Shown here piece after piece: positions 41,223 to 50,566 of a stretch of DNA of 64,000 nt. The translations under genes and the position numbers were made by a program. The first letter of the stretch is position 1; each line of letters starts with the position of its first letter. The stretch is taken from contig NZ_JBKQWU010000017.1 of NCBI RefSeq assembly GCF_047275745.1, positions 1 to 64,000 of the forward strand. The letters are read 5' to 3'. The DNA comes from Amaricoccus sp047275745. Its GTDB lineage: Bacteria > Pseudomonadota > Alphaproteobacteria > Rhodobacterales > Rhodobacteraceae. The notes beneath the pieces were generated by a model, which was not told the origin of the DNA, did no database searches, and saw only the letters and a list, made by a program, of their open reading frames with translations.

Positions 41223-43901
41223 ATGTTCTGGATGTCCCTGGCCGATCACGGCCCAAGGACGGCGCTGTTCCTCGGGGACGGGTCGGAGATCAGCTACGCC
41301 GAACTCGCGGCGCGCGCCGATGCGAGCGCGGAAGCCGCCCGGGACGCGATCCGCGAGATCGCGCCCGGATTCGACTCAGACTCCGGTCCGGAATCGAATT
41401 CGGAGAGCCCGCGGCCGCTCGCGCTCGTCGAATGCGCCAATGTCGAAGCCTCGGTCACCGCCTATCTCGCCTGCCTGCGCGCGGGCTGGCCGGTCATCCC
41501 GGTGGCGGAGGGCGCCACCCGCAAGGACCCCCGGCTCATCGAGACCTACCGGCCGAACCTGATCTTCCGTGAGGGGAAGGCAGGCGTGGGAAAAGCGGGC
41601 GCGGGAGAAACGGGCGCGGGAGAAACGGGCTGGGCCTGGGAGGCGGGCGATCCGGAGCCGGCCGCGATGCATCCCGATCTCGCGGTCCTGCTCTCGACCT
41701 CGGGCACGACCGGGGCGGCGAAGCTCGTCCGGCTCTCGCGGGCCAATATCGCCGCCAACGCCGCCTCGATCGTCGAATATCTCGCGATCACGGACCGGGA
41801 CCGGGCGATCACCACCCTGCCCTTCCACTATTCCTACGGCATGTCGGTCCTGCACACCCAGCTTCTCGCCGGGGGCGCGCTGATCCTGACCGACGCCTCG
41901 GTCACCGAGGAGGATTTCTGGGATCTCGCCCGGAGCGGCGGGGCGACCTCGCTCGCCCTCGTGCCCTTCCAGTTCGAGCTTCTGGAGAATTCGGGCTTCG
42001 CGGAACGGGCACTGCCCTCGCTGCGCTATGTGACCCAGGCCGGCGGCAAGCTCTCCCCGGTGCTGGCGCGGCGCTTCATCGAGATCGGGCAGGCGAAGGG
42101 CTGGGAGCTCTTCGTGATGTACGGCCAGACCGAGGCCAGCCCCCGGATCGCCTATGTGCCGCCGAAGGCGCTGTCCTCCCATCCCGAAGCGATCGGCATC
42201 CCGATCCCGGGCGGCCGGCTCTGGCTCGCCGACGACGCCGGCGCCGAGATCACCGCGGCCGACACGCCGGGCGAACTGGTCTACGAGGGGCCGAACGTGA
42301 TGCTCGGCTATGCCGAGACGCGCGCCGGTCTCGCGGCGGAGGCCGGACCCGAGGTGCTGCGCACCGGCGATATCGCCGAGCGGAGCGCGGACGGCTTCTT
42401 CCGCGTGGTCGGCCGCCGGAGCCGTTTCCTGAAGCTCGTCGGCCTGCGCATCGGCCTCGACGAAGTCGAGCGCGCCCTCGCCGCGCAGGGGTTGAAGCCC
42501 TACGCGGTCGGCGACGACCGCCGGATGACGGTCTTTCTCGCCGGGGCCACGCCGGAGACGGCCGAGGCGACGGCCGCCGATCTGATCGCGCGCTACGGGC
42601 TCACGCGCAAGCTCGTCGCCGTCCGACCGCTCGAAACCGTGCCGCTCCTCTCCTCGGGCAAGATCGACTACCGCGCGCTCAATGCGATGGCGGCCGCCGA
42701 GACAGAACGCGAGACGGAAGCGGCGGAGGCCCGGGGCGCCGGGACGCGCGGCGAGCTCGAAACGGTGCTGCGCGACGCGCTCCGGCGCAACGAGATCGAT
42801 CTTTCCCGCAGCTTCGCCGAGCATGGCGGCGATTCCCTCTCCTTCCTCGAAGTGCAGATGGCGCTGAACCGCCGCCTCGGCCATGTGCCGGTGAACTGGG
42901 AGAAGATGCCGCTTTCCGAGCTCATGGCGCTCGAGCCGCGCGCGCGCGCCGCGACCCAGCCGGTCTCGATCGACACCATCGGCCGGGTGGTCGCGATCAC
43001 GACGATCGTGGCGCTGCACGCGGCGCGCTATCCGGTGCTCGGCGGGGCCTATCTGCTGATCGCGCTGGTCGGCTTCTCGATGGCGCGGTTCCAGCTGACG
43101 CCGCTCTCCGAGGGCCGGATCGGCCAGGTGCTCCGGACCACGCTGGTGCCGATCCTCATCGGCTATTACGGAATGCTCGGCCTCGTCCATGTCGCGCTCC
43201 GGCCGATCAGCGCGCCCTGGTTCTTCCTGCTCGGCAATTACGAGCGGGATTTCGAATATGGCATCGAGGTGCTCTGGTTCGTCGGCCTCTACGTGCAGCT
43301 CATGCTGCTGATGTGCCTGCCCTTCCTGTTCCGCCCGGTCCGCGCCTTCGTCGCGCGAAAGCCCTTCGAACTCGGGATCGGCCTGCTTGTCGCGCTGATG
43401 GTGGCGGCGCCGCTGCTGCGCGGCTCGGTCGATGTCGATTACCGCGTGCGCGACCCGCTCTTCGCCGGGCAGCTCGTGCTTCTCGGCTGGCTCGTCTATT
43501 TCGCGGGCGAGGATCTCCGGCGGCGGCTTCTCGTGACCGGCCTCGTCCTGCTCGACGTGGCGCTCTTCTGGCATCTGCGCTGGAGCGTGATCGCGCTCGT
43601 GCTCGGCGGGCTCCTGCCGCTCCTGTGGTTCCGGACCGTCCGCCTGCCCTGGCGGCTCGCCCATGCGCTGACCTTCGTGGCGCAACGCACGCTCTTCATC
43701 TACCTCACCCATCCGTTCTGCGTCATGGTCTTCGTCCGGGTCTTCGAGAACCGCGAGCCGAAGCTCGCGATGTTCCTCGCCACGATCTCCGCGAGCATCG
43801 TGACCGCGACCATCGCCAAGGCCGCCTATGACATGCTGGAGCGCCGGGTCCGCGAGTGGCTCGCCGCGCGCGGCGCGCGGGACGAGCTTCGGGCGGGCTG
43901 A
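41223..43901 (+). CDS. Adenylation-carrier-acyltransferase fusion protein
   Basis: This 892-residue protein joins three activities. Residues 1-490 are an adenylate-forming enzyme (P-loop SGTTGAAK 160-167, YGQTEAS 300-306, TGDIAER 381-387, catalytic Lys480 in SSGKIDY). Residues 510-570 are a carrier domain with GGDSLS, so Ser538 would take the phosphopantetheine arm. Residues 582-892 are a membrane acyltransferase-3-like domain with the R-X10-H motif (Arg588, His599) and about nine helices. It could activate a carboxylic or amino acid, hold it as a thioester and pass it through the membrane domain onto the polysaccharide. A short GKAG/GAGET repeat interrupts the first domain (118-136). The ATG at 41223 was chosen at the start of homology. 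Confidence 0.85.
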   Translation: MFWMSLADHGPRTALFLGDGSEISYAELAARADASAEAARDAIREIAPGFDSDSGPESNSESPRPLALVECANVEASVTAYLACLRAGWPVIPVAEGATRKDPRLIETYRPNLIFREGKAGVGKAGAGETGAGETGWAWEAGDPEPAAMHPDLAVLLSTSGTTGAAKLVRLSRANIAANAASIVEYLAITDRDRAITTLPFHYSYGMSVLHTQLLAGGALILTDASVTEEDFWDLARSGGATSLALVPFQFELLENSGFAERALPSLRYVTQAGGKLSPVLARRFIEIGQAKGWELFVMYGQTEASPRIAYVPPKALSSHPEAIGIPIPGGRLWLADDAGAEITAADTPGELVYEGPNVMLGYAETRAGLAAEAGPEVLRTGDIAERSADGFFRVVGRRSRFLKLVGLRIGLDEVERALAAQGLKPYAVGDDRRMTVFLAGATPETAEATAADLIARYGLTRKLVAVRPLETVPLLSSGKIDYRALNAMAAAETERETEAAEARGAGTRGELETVLRDALRRNEIDLSRSFAEHGGDSLSFLEVQMALNRRLGHVPVNWEKMPLSELMALEPRARAATQPVSIDTIGRVVAITTIVALHAARYPVLGGAYLLIALVGFSMARFQLTPLSEGRIGQVLRTTLVPILIGYYGMLGLVHVALRPISAPWFFLLGNYERDFEYGIEVLWFVGLYVQLMLLMCLPFLFRPVRAFVARKPFELGIGLLVALMVAAPLLRGSVDVDYRVRDPLFAGQLVLLGWLVYFAGEDLRRRLLVTGLVLLDVALFWHLRWSVIALVLGGLLPLLWFRTVRLPWRLAHALTFVAQRTLFIYLTHPFCVMVFVRVFENREPKLAMFLATISASIVTATIAKAAYDMLERRVREWLAARGARDELRAG

Positions 43902-43950
43902 TGGGCGGGCTGATCTGGCAAGCTTCCGGCGGGGGTCAGGTCCCCGCCCG

Positions 43951-43989
43951 GGGTTCAGCGGGTGGGCTCAGCGGGTGGGCTCAGCGGGT
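43951..43989. repeat. 13-bp tandem repeat at the acyltransferase stop codon
   Basis: GGGCTCAGCGGGT-type units occur about three times in tandem, the last containing the minus-strand TCA (stop) of the acyltransferase gene at 43981. Confidence 0.75.
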
Positions 43990-44982
43990 GACGAGCCGGT
44001 CGAGCGCCGGTTTCAGGACCCGCGCGGCGACGAGGCAGCCGAGGACGGCGACACCGGAGGAGACCATCGCGCCGGCCGTCGCCAGCCAGCCCGTCTCGGG
44101 ATGGGGCAGCCGCGCGAAGACCATCACCGCGTAGAAATGCAGCGCGAAGACCGTCAGCGTGTCGAGCGAGATCGCCGTCCCGAGGCGGCTCGGCGGCAGG
44201 AGCGCCGAGACGAGGACGAGAAGCGCGATCCCGGTGAAGGCCGCGAGATAGAAGAGCCCCGGCCCATTGCCGAATTCCGCGCCGTTGATGTTCACCTGAC
44301 CGGTCACCCTGGTGAGCCAGACGAGAAGCGCGAGCAGGACCGGGACCGCGATCCAGTTCACCGGCGCGCCGAGCCGGGCCGCGAAGGATGACGTGGGCCC
44401 GCCATGGACCCGTCGGAAGAGATGGCCCGCGAGAACGAAGATCGCGCCGATGCCGGCCATCTCGAGATTCCAGGGCAGCCGGGGCCCGGAATAGAGAAAG
44501 CCTAAGCCCGCGCAGGCGAGGGCGAGGGCCGCGCCGAGGGCCGGCGGAACCCGGGTCAGCAGGAAGGCCAGGATCATCGAGGTGACGAGGAAGGTGAAAT
44601 ACCAGAGCGGCGCGTCATGGTGGACGAGCCAGCTGTCCGGCCCCGCGACCCCGTAGAGCGCGCCCGCGATCGCGGGCCAGGGGCTGACGAGCCCGCCCGC
44701 CTCGGCGATCCGCGCCGCCCACCAGATGCCGATCGCGATCACCGAGAAGAAGGCATAGCCGCGCAGATAGAGCCCGATGTAGCGCGTGAGGAACCGCTTC
44801 GCCGGCATCCCGGCGAAGCTCTCGGGCAGGAGGAAGCCGGTGATGAAGAGGAAGGCCGGGATATGGAAGGTGTAGATCAGGTCCTTGAACGGCAGCGGCG
44901 CGTAGGAATAGTGGAAATGCCCGAGGACGACGAGATAGATCGCGATCGCCTTCGCATTGTCGACCCAGGTTATGCGTGTCAT
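43981..44982 (-). CDS. Acyltransferase-3 family membrane protein
   Basis: The 333-residue protein has about ten membrane helices and the family motif K-X10-H (Lys11, His22) in a start typical of polysaccharide acyltransferases (WVDNAKAIAIYLVVLGH). FHIPAFLFITGFL follows. It lacks an SGNH domain and so resembles ExoZ/OatA-core enzymes that O-acetylate or O-succinylate polymer or lipid-linked units. It lies downstream of galE on the same strand, 142 bases apart. It converges on the three-domain fusion gene, which also carries an acyltransferase domain. Confidence 0.88.
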   Translation of the reverse strand: MTRITWVDNAKAIAIYLVVLGHFHYSYAPLPFKDLIYTFHIPAFLFITGFLLPESFAGMPAKRFLTRYIGLYLRGYAFFSVIAIGIWWAARIAEAGGLVSPWPAIAGALYGVAGPDSWLVHHDAPLWYFTFLVTSMILAFLLTRVPPALGAALALACAGLGFLYSGPRLPWNLEMAGIGAIFVLAGHLFRRVHGGPTSSFAARLGAPVNWIAVPVLLALLVWLTRVTGQVNINGAEFGNGPGLFYLAAFTGIALLVLVSALLPPSRLGTAISLDTLTVFALHFYAVMVFARLPHPETGWLATAGAMVSSGVAVLGCLVAARVLKPALDRLVTR

Positions 44983-45124
44983 CCGGTCTCCCGCTCACTC
45001 GTCACCAGGAAGCCCCGCGCGTCGGGGGGCGCCTCCGGGATCTTCCTAGCGGCTCGGCCGGCCCGGCGGTAGGCCGTACGAGGTTCGCGGGCAGCCTCTC
45101 GCCGGTCCCCCCGGGATCAGCCCC

Positions 45125-46180
45125 TCAGAGCTCGTCTTCGGGATAGCCTTCGGGATTGCCGGACTGCCAGTGCCAGCTCGAGGCGCACATCTCGGCGAGG
45201 CCGAGCTCGGCCCGCCAGCCGAGCTCGCGCAGGGCCTTGCCCGGATCGGCGTAGCAGGAGGCGACATCGCCCCGGCGGCGGGGCGCGCGGACCAGCGGGA
45301 TCTCGCGGCCCGAAACCTCCTCGAAGGCGCGCGCCATCTCGAGGACCGAGGTGCCCCGGCCGGTGCCGAGGTTGAAGGCGGCGCAGCCCCGGCCCGCCCC
45401 ATCACCTCCATCCACCACCGTCCAGTCGACCACCGTCCAGTCGACCGCCGCGAGATGGGCGCGGGCGAGGTCGGTCACATGGATGTAGTCGCGCACGCCC
45501 GTTCCGTCGGGCGTGTCGTAATCGGTGCCGAAAACATTGAGCGCCGCGCGCCGCCCGGTCGCGACCTGGGTGATGAAGGGCATGAGGTTGTTCGGAATCC
45601 CGACCGGGTCCTCGCCGATCCGGCCCGAGGGATGCGCGCCGACCGGGTTGAAGTAGCGCAGGAGCGCGATCGACCAGGACGGATCGGCCCGCGCGAGATC
45701 GCCGAGGATCTCCTCGACCTGCAGCTTGGTGCGGCCATAGGGGTTGGCGACGCGCCGGGGGTGGTCCTCGTCGATCGGCAGATAGTCGGGATCGCCATAG
45801 ACCGTGGCCGAGGAGGAGAAGACGAAGCGGCGGCAGGCGCTCTCGCGGAGCGCGCGCAGGAGCGAGAGCGTGCCCGCGACATTGTTGTCGAAATAGCCGA
45901 GCGGATCGGCGACCGATTCCCCGACCGCCTTCAGCCCGGCGAAATGGATGACCGCCTCGGGCCGGAACCCGGCGACGAGCGCCGCGACCGCCTCCTGATC
46001 GCGCAGGTCGGCCCGGGTGAAGCCGAAGCCGCGGTTGGTGAGCTGGCGCACGCGGGCGAGCGCGGCGGGGCGGGAATTGCCGAGATTGTCGATGACATGC
46101 GCCTCATGCCCGGCAGCCAGCACCTCGACCAGCGTATGGGTGCCGATATAGCCGGCGCCGCCGGTGACGAGAATTCGCAA
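45125..46180 (-). CDS. galE: UDP-glucose 4-epimerase
   Basis: The 351-residue SDR interconverts UDP-glucose and UDP-galactose. It has VTGGAGYIGTH (NAD site), SSSATVYGDP (catalytic serine) and NPYGRTK (YxxxK), followed by LRYFNPVGAHPSG, the GalE signature. I prefer the TTG at 46180 because AGGAGG lies nine bases upstream; a GTG at 46189 abuts that site. Between residues 246 and 262 a DWTVV repeat encoded by duplicated 15-bp DNA interrupts the usual sequence. It supplies UDP-galactose for the locus. Confidence 0.94.
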   Translation of the reverse strand: MRILVTGGAGYIGTHTLVEVLAAGHEAHVIDNLGNSRPAALARVRQLTNRGFGFTRADLRDQEAVAALVAGFRPEAVIHFAGLKAVGESVADPLGYFDNNVAGTLSLLRALRESACRRFVFSSSATVYGDPDYLPIDEDHPRRVANPYGRTKLQVEEILGDLARADPSWSIALLRYFNPVGAHPSGRIGEDPVGIPNNLMPFITQVATGRRAALNVFGTDYDTPDGTGVRDYIHVTDLARAHLAAVDWTVVDWTVVDGGDGAGRGCAAFNLGTGRGTSVLEMARAFEEVSGREIPLVRAPRRRGDVASCYADPGKALRELGWRAELGLAEMCASSWHWQSGNPEGYPEDEL

Positions 46181-46422
46181 AACGCCCACCCTCCTGGTAC
46201 GGGATACTCGTTCCGGGCGGCCCGGCGGACATTCCTCCGCGCGGGCGGAGAGATCTGGTCAAACGGTTCGAGAGTTCCCTCGTCTCTTAGACGGGCGCCC
46301 CGGCGCTGCCAAGGCCTCCCCGGTTTCGATATCGTGTCCCGATTGAACCTCGGCCGCCTCCGGTTCAACCCGCTGGCTCAACCTGCCAGTTCAACTTGCG
46401 GGGCGCGGGTCCATTGGATCGG

Positions 46423-47022
46423 TCAAACGCTCCCGGCCCGCGCCGCGCGGGCGGCCTCGATCCATTCCGCGACCGGGACGAGCCGGCCGAGCGGGCCGAG
46501 CCGGGCGGCGAGATCGGACGCCTCGATCCCGGCGAGATCGGCGAGATCGCGCACCCCCGCCGCGCCGAGCGCCCAGGCGAGCCCGGGGCCGACGCCGCGC
46601 AGGTTCCCGAATTCCCCCTCCAGTTCCGCCTCCAATCCCACTTCCGCCCGCGCCACGGGAACGGCTGTGGGAATGACGGTGGGCACGGCGATGGAAACGG
46701 AGACGGGCACGGCCGCCGCCCGGGTCACGCCCGGAAGCGCGGCGCGCAGCCGGGCAAGACGCGCGGCGCGTTCGGCGTTCCGGTCCCGCGACGCCCCGGT
46801 TGGCACCCCGGTCGGCGCCCCGGTCGGCACCGAATCCCGGACGGATTCAGGCGGGGCCGCCGGCACCGGCCAGGGCATCGCCCCGGACGTTGGCCCGGAC
46901 GTCATCGACCCGGACGTCGGCTCGGGCAGGCGGACCGGGGCGAGGTGGACCACCTCGCCGGCCGACGGGGAAGCCGACGGCGGCTCGGCGAATGCGACAT
47001 CGGAAAAATCCGGCCAGGGCAT
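46423..47022 (-). CDS. Helix-hairpin-helix domain protein of unknown role
   Basis: The 199-residue protein has a disordered Pro/Ser/Val-rich N-terminal region with PTGAPTGVPTGA repeats. The C-terminal domain (about 135-190) reads LRGVGPGLAWALGAAGVRDL and then ARLGPLGRLV. That is a helix-hairpin-helix fold as in the HHH_5/DUF4332 group found in many Rhodobacterales proteins. Such folds often bind DNA, but a protein-binding role is equally possible. GGAGACGAG precedes the ATG. It is last in a minus-strand set of three with the coiled-coil genes at 47089 and 48517. Function unknown. Confidence 0.75.
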   Translation of the reverse strand: MPWPDFSDVAFAEPPSASPSAGEVVHLAPVRLPEPTSGSMTSGPTSGAMPWPVPAAPPESVRDSVPTGAPTGVPTGASRDRNAERAARLARLRAALPGVTRAAAVPVSVSIAVPTVIPTAVPVARAEVGLEAELEGEFGNLRGVGPGLAWALGAAGVRDLADLAGIEASDLAARLGPLGRLVPVAEWIEAARAARAGSV

Positions 47023-47088
47023 CTCTCGTCTCCTTCTTGGCGCGCGTCTTCTTGGACGTCCCTGGTGGGCGTCCCTGGAGGGGGGCGG

Positions 47089-48480
47089 TCAGTGCGGCCG
47101 GCGCGCGGGCTCGGCGACCATGCGCTCGATCCGGGCGAGGAACTCGGCGAGCGCGAGGCCGATATTCTCCTCGAAATCCGCCGAGGCGCCGGCGCGCGCG
47201 CCGAATCCGGTCTCGATCCGCCCGCCGAGGCTGTCACCAAGCCGGAGCGTCAGCTGTTCGGCGAGGTGCTCCCCAAGATGCTCCTCCAGCAGATCGTGCC
47301 GTGCCTCGCCGAGATCGGCCCGGGCGAGGAGCGCCTCGAGCGCCGCCTCGATCCGGGCGAGCCGGGGTTCGATTTCGGAAAGCGGAGCCTCGCGCCGTGC
47401 GAGACCCGCTTCCAGGCGGGTTTCGAGCCGGGTTTCGAGACGGGCTTCCAGCGCATCGATCCGGGCGGCGATCGCCTCCGCGGCCGGAGCCGCGCGTTCC
47501 TCCGCCTGCCCGGCAGCTTCGGCGGCGGCTTCGCTCGCGGCCCGCGTCGCGGCTTCGAGAACGGTCTCGGTGGCCTCGCGCGCCGCGTCCATGGCGGCTT
47601 CACGCGCGGCTTCCCGGGCTGCCTCACGGGCCGCTTCCATGGCCGCCTCCCGGGCCGCCTCCCTGGCAGCGACCCCCGCCGCCTCGGTCGCCCGGGCGAT
47701 GATCTCGGTCGTGAGCCCGCCCAGGACCTCCCCGACGACTTCCCGGGTCACGTCCCGCGCGATCGCGCGGGAGATCTCGCCGGCGACCGTCCGGGTCTCC
47801 TCTCCGAGCCGGGCGGCGGTCAGCCGCGCGGTCTCGCTCGCATAGGCCGCGTCGATCACCGCGCGCAGGCCTTCCGGCGCGGTCTCGAGCGCGGCCTCGG
47901 CCACGCTCTGCCGGAGCCGGAGCAGCGCGAGCGGACCTTCGGGCGCGCACCCGCCGATCCCGTCACCGATCCCGTCACCGGCCTCCAGATCGGCCCCCAG
48001 ATCAGCCCCCGCCTCGAGCGCGAGCGCGTCGGAGAGCAGATCGGTCGCGGAGAGCCAGACCGAATCCGCGCCGAGCTCGTCGCGCAGCGCGATTTCGAGC
48101 GCGCCGGCCCATGCGTCGGCCGGCAGCTCCGCGAGCGCGCCGCCCATGTCGGCGGCACCGGCGCGGAAGGCGTAATGGAACGGCCCGATCCGGTAGATCG
48201 CGCCCGAGACCAGCGCGCAGAGCCGATCGAGCGCCGGCGCCTCGGCGCCGAGCAGCGCCGGATCGCCGATCATCTCATGGGTGACGAGCCCCGCCGCGAT
48301 CAGGTCGGTCAGGGCGATCGGCGCGCCAATGCCCTGATCCGCGCCCTGATCCATCTCGTGATCGGTGCCCGGATCCATGCCCGGATCATCCCCCGGACCG
48401 GCATTCAGGGCCTCGGGAAGGGCGGTCTCCGGATTTGCGAATTCGGGGTTTGCGAGCTTCGGGCTGGAAATCGTGTCCAC
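47089..48480 (-). CDS. Alanine-rich coiled-coil protein of unknown function
   Basis: This 463-residue protein has a Met/Asp/Gly-rich leader with DPGMDPGTDHEMDQG repeats and a compact region (about 55-160). A long helical part follows (about 190-400), with AAREAAREAAMEAAREAA units and ETRLETRLEAGL heptads. No signal peptide or membrane helix is seen, so it is probably cytoplasmic and rod-like. The GTG start follows GAGAGGGACC. The stop is 66 bases before the HhH gene, and the membrane-anchored coiled-coil gene is 36 bases upstream. The tight spacing suggests a functional unit. I do not recognise the family. Confidence 0.72.
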   Translation of the reverse strand: MDTISSPKLANPEFANPETALPEALNAGPGDDPGMDPGTDHEMDQGADQGIGAPIALTDLIAAGLVTHEMIGDPALLGAEAPALDRLCALVSGAIYRIGPFHYAFRAGAADMGGALAELPADAWAGALEIALRDELGADSVWLSATDLLSDALALEAGADLGADLEAGDGIGDGIGGCAPEGPLALLRLRQSVAEAALETAPEGLRAVIDAAYASETARLTAARLGEETRTVAGEISRAIARDVTREVVGEVLGGLTTEIIARATEAAGVAAREAAREAAMEAAREAAREAAREAAMDAAREATETVLEAATRAASEAAAEAAGQAEERAAPAAEAIAARIDALEARLETRLETRLEAGLARREAPLSEIEPRLARIEAALEALLARADLGEARHDLLEEHLGEHLAEQLTLRLGDSLGGRIETGFGARAGASADFEENIGLALAEFLARIERMVAEPARRPH

Positions 48481-48516
48481 GGGGGCGGTCCCTCTCGGGT
48501 TTCGGGTGAAGGGGAA

Positions 48517-50304
48517 TTACTTGCGGTGCAGGGAGACGATCCGGCGCATGTTCCGGATCGCGGCGAGATCCGCGTCCCGCGCTACCGGGTCCGGCGCCGG
48601 GGAGCGGATCGCGGCGGATCCCGGCCCCGCCATCTCGCCCGCGTCCATCTCGTTCGCGTCCATCTCGTTCGCGCTCGTCTCTTCCATGATCTCTTCCGGG
48701 GCCGTCCCTTCCGCGATCTGCTCCCCGGCGCCGGTCTCGTCACCCAAGGCGCGGGCGTGAAGTCCGGCGCGAATGCCGGTGGGAAGTCCGGTGTGGATTC
48801 CGGCGGGGCTCGGCAGGCTCGCCTCCAGAAGCGCGAGGCGGTTCGCGAAGAGCGCGGTCTGTTCGTCGATCAGCGCCAGGGCGGCGGCGCGCGCCTCCGC
48901 CAGGACCTCCTGTTCCGGGCTCGCCGCCGGGCGCGCCTCCAGATCGGCGAGCCGGGTCTCGAAGGCGGCGAGAGGCGTCCCGGCGGTCTCGAGCGCGTCA
49001 ATCCGCGCCCCGAACGCCTCCCCGGTCTCGGCCTGGGCGGCGCGCGCCGTCTCGAACCGCTCGGCGAGGCCGTCGAGCGCCGCGCGGACCCCGGCCTCGC
49101 GCGCGCGATCCGCCTCGTCCTGGACGGTGCGCGCCGCTTCGAGCCGTTCGGCGAGGCTTTCGAGCGCCGCCCCCGGATCGAGGGCCGCGACCTGTTCCTC
49201 GAGCGCCGTGATCCGGGCGGCGAAGGTCCTCGCCAGGGCCTCGTCCTGGGCATGGAGCCCGCTCAGCCGCTCGGCGATCTCGCGCAGGGAGCCGAGCGCC
49301 GCGATGACCATGTCCCTCTCGGTTCCGACCTCGGCCCGGACTTCCCTGACCTCCGCCCCGACCTCGGCCCTGATCTCGGCCCTGATTTCGGCTCCCATCT
49401 CGGCCCTGAGCGTCGCGAGCGCGATCTCGCCCGCCTCCCGCGCCGTGTCGAGCGCGGCGAACCGGCTCTCGATCCGGGTTTCGATCCGGGCTTCCATCCG
49501 GGCGATCTCGGCCCGGATCTCGGCCTCGACCACCGCCTCGACCACAGCCTCGGCGGTGGCGCCGACGGCGGCCCCCATGGCGATCCCGGCGGCCTCCTCC
49601 GCGCCCTGCGCGGTCTCGAGCGCGGCGAGCCGGGTCTCGAAGGGGCCGAATCTCTCGATCAGCGCGGCGAGCCCCGCGTCCTTGCGCTCATGAAGATCCT
49701 CCCGCAGCGCGGCGATCTGTTCGGAGACGGCGGCGCTCACCGCGTCCCGGGCCACGTCCCCGGCCTCGGCGCGGCCCCGGAGCGCCTCGATCCGTTCCCC
49801 GGTCTCGGCGGCCTGGGCGGCCTGGGCGGAATGGAGCGCCTCGAGCCTGCCCCCGAGATCCTCGAAAAGCGCCCGCGCCTCGGCGACATCGCCGATCCGT
49901 TCGAGCGCGCGCAGCCGCGCACGGAGCTGGTCGAGCCCGGCGAGCGCGGTCTCGAGCGTCGCGTTCTTGTCGCGGATGAGCCCCACGAGCGAGCCCGCCA
50001 TGTCGCGCAGCCGCTCCTCGGGCGAGCCCTCGGCCGTGACCTCGGCGAGCCGGGCCTCGACCGCCTCGAGCCTGAGCTCCAGCCGGCGCGCCGCCACTCC
50101 GCCCGCGATCTGCCCCGAACCCGTCGCCTCTCCGGCGGCGGGTCCGACACCCATCGGCGGTTCGGCCCCCGGGGCCGGCGCCGCGCGCAGCGCCGAGCGC
50201 TCGGCCGCGACCCGGGTCCGGAGCCGCCGCAGCCAGGCAATGAGGACGAGCGCGGCCGCCAGCCCGCCAAATGCGATTCCGCCGACGAGACCGATCTCCA
50301 ACAT
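48517..50304 (-). CDS. Membrane-anchored long coiled-coil protein
   Basis: The 595-residue protein begins with one membrane helix (about 4-25, IGLVGGIAFGGLAAALVLIAW) followed by basic residues, so the bulk is cytoplasmic. Residues 70-520 are nearly continuous coiled coil (RLELRLEAVEARLAEV, ALESLAERLEAARTV and similar). Within it are AEIRAEIARMEARIETRIE and EVGAEVREVRAEV repeats. The C-terminus has NEMDANEMDAGEM repeats and ends MRRIVSLHRK. It may anchor or organise the two partners encoded downstream, much as scaffold or polarity proteins do; that is inference. It is divergent from the sulfotransferase gene. Confidence 0.75.
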   Translation of the reverse strand: MLEIGLVGGIAFGGLAAALVLIAWLRRLRTRVAAERSALRAAPAPGAEPPMGVGPAAGEATGSGQIAGGVAARRLELRLEAVEARLAEVTAEGSPEERLRDMAGSLVGLIRDKNATLETALAGLDQLRARLRALERIGDVAEARALFEDLGGRLEALHSAQAAQAAETGERIEALRGRAEAGDVARDAVSAAVSEQIAALREDLHERKDAGLAALIERFGPFETRLAALETAQGAEEAAGIAMGAAVGATAEAVVEAVVEAEIRAEIARMEARIETRIESRFAALDTAREAGEIALATLRAEMGAEIRAEIRAEVGAEVREVRAEVGTERDMVIAALGSLREIAERLSGLHAQDEALARTFAARITALEEQVAALDPGAALESLAERLEAARTVQDEADRAREAGVRAALDGLAERFETARAAQAETGEAFGARIDALETAGTPLAAFETRLADLEARPAASPEQEVLAEARAAALALIDEQTALFANRLALLEASLPSPAGIHTGLPTGIRAGLHARALGDETGAGEQIAEGTAPEEIMEETSANEMDANEMDAGEMAGPGSAAIRSPAPDPVARDADLAAIRNMRRIVSLHRK

Positions 50305-50566
50305 CGCCTCAAACCCCTCTCTTTTTCACGAAAGTCGAGCGGTTCCTGACTGCGCAAAAATGGTTATGGCGCGGTTAATGTTTGCAAGGGGTTAGGCCGG
50401 CGGGAATTCCCTGTGGCGCGGGCGGGCGCGTTGAATTATGGTCCGCGCCTGCCTGACCCCGCCTGTCCAGGTCCCGCCTGCCCGAACCGCCTGTCCAGCC
50501 CGGCTTCCGGCATGCGTGGCGAGGATCGGCGGCGCCATCGCCGGATGCGAAGGAGATGCCTGCCCC

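Noticed and set aside
38355..41249. Minus-strand frame of about 964 codons opposite the KpsE-like and Wzt genes
   Set aside because: The opposite strand carries Walker motifs and membrane helices; this frame is low-complexity.
46396..50349. Plus-strand frame of about 1317 codons across the coiled-coil genes
   Set aside because: Arg/Pro/Gly-rich without recognisable structure. The minus-strand genes have ribosome sites, heptads and a membrane helix.
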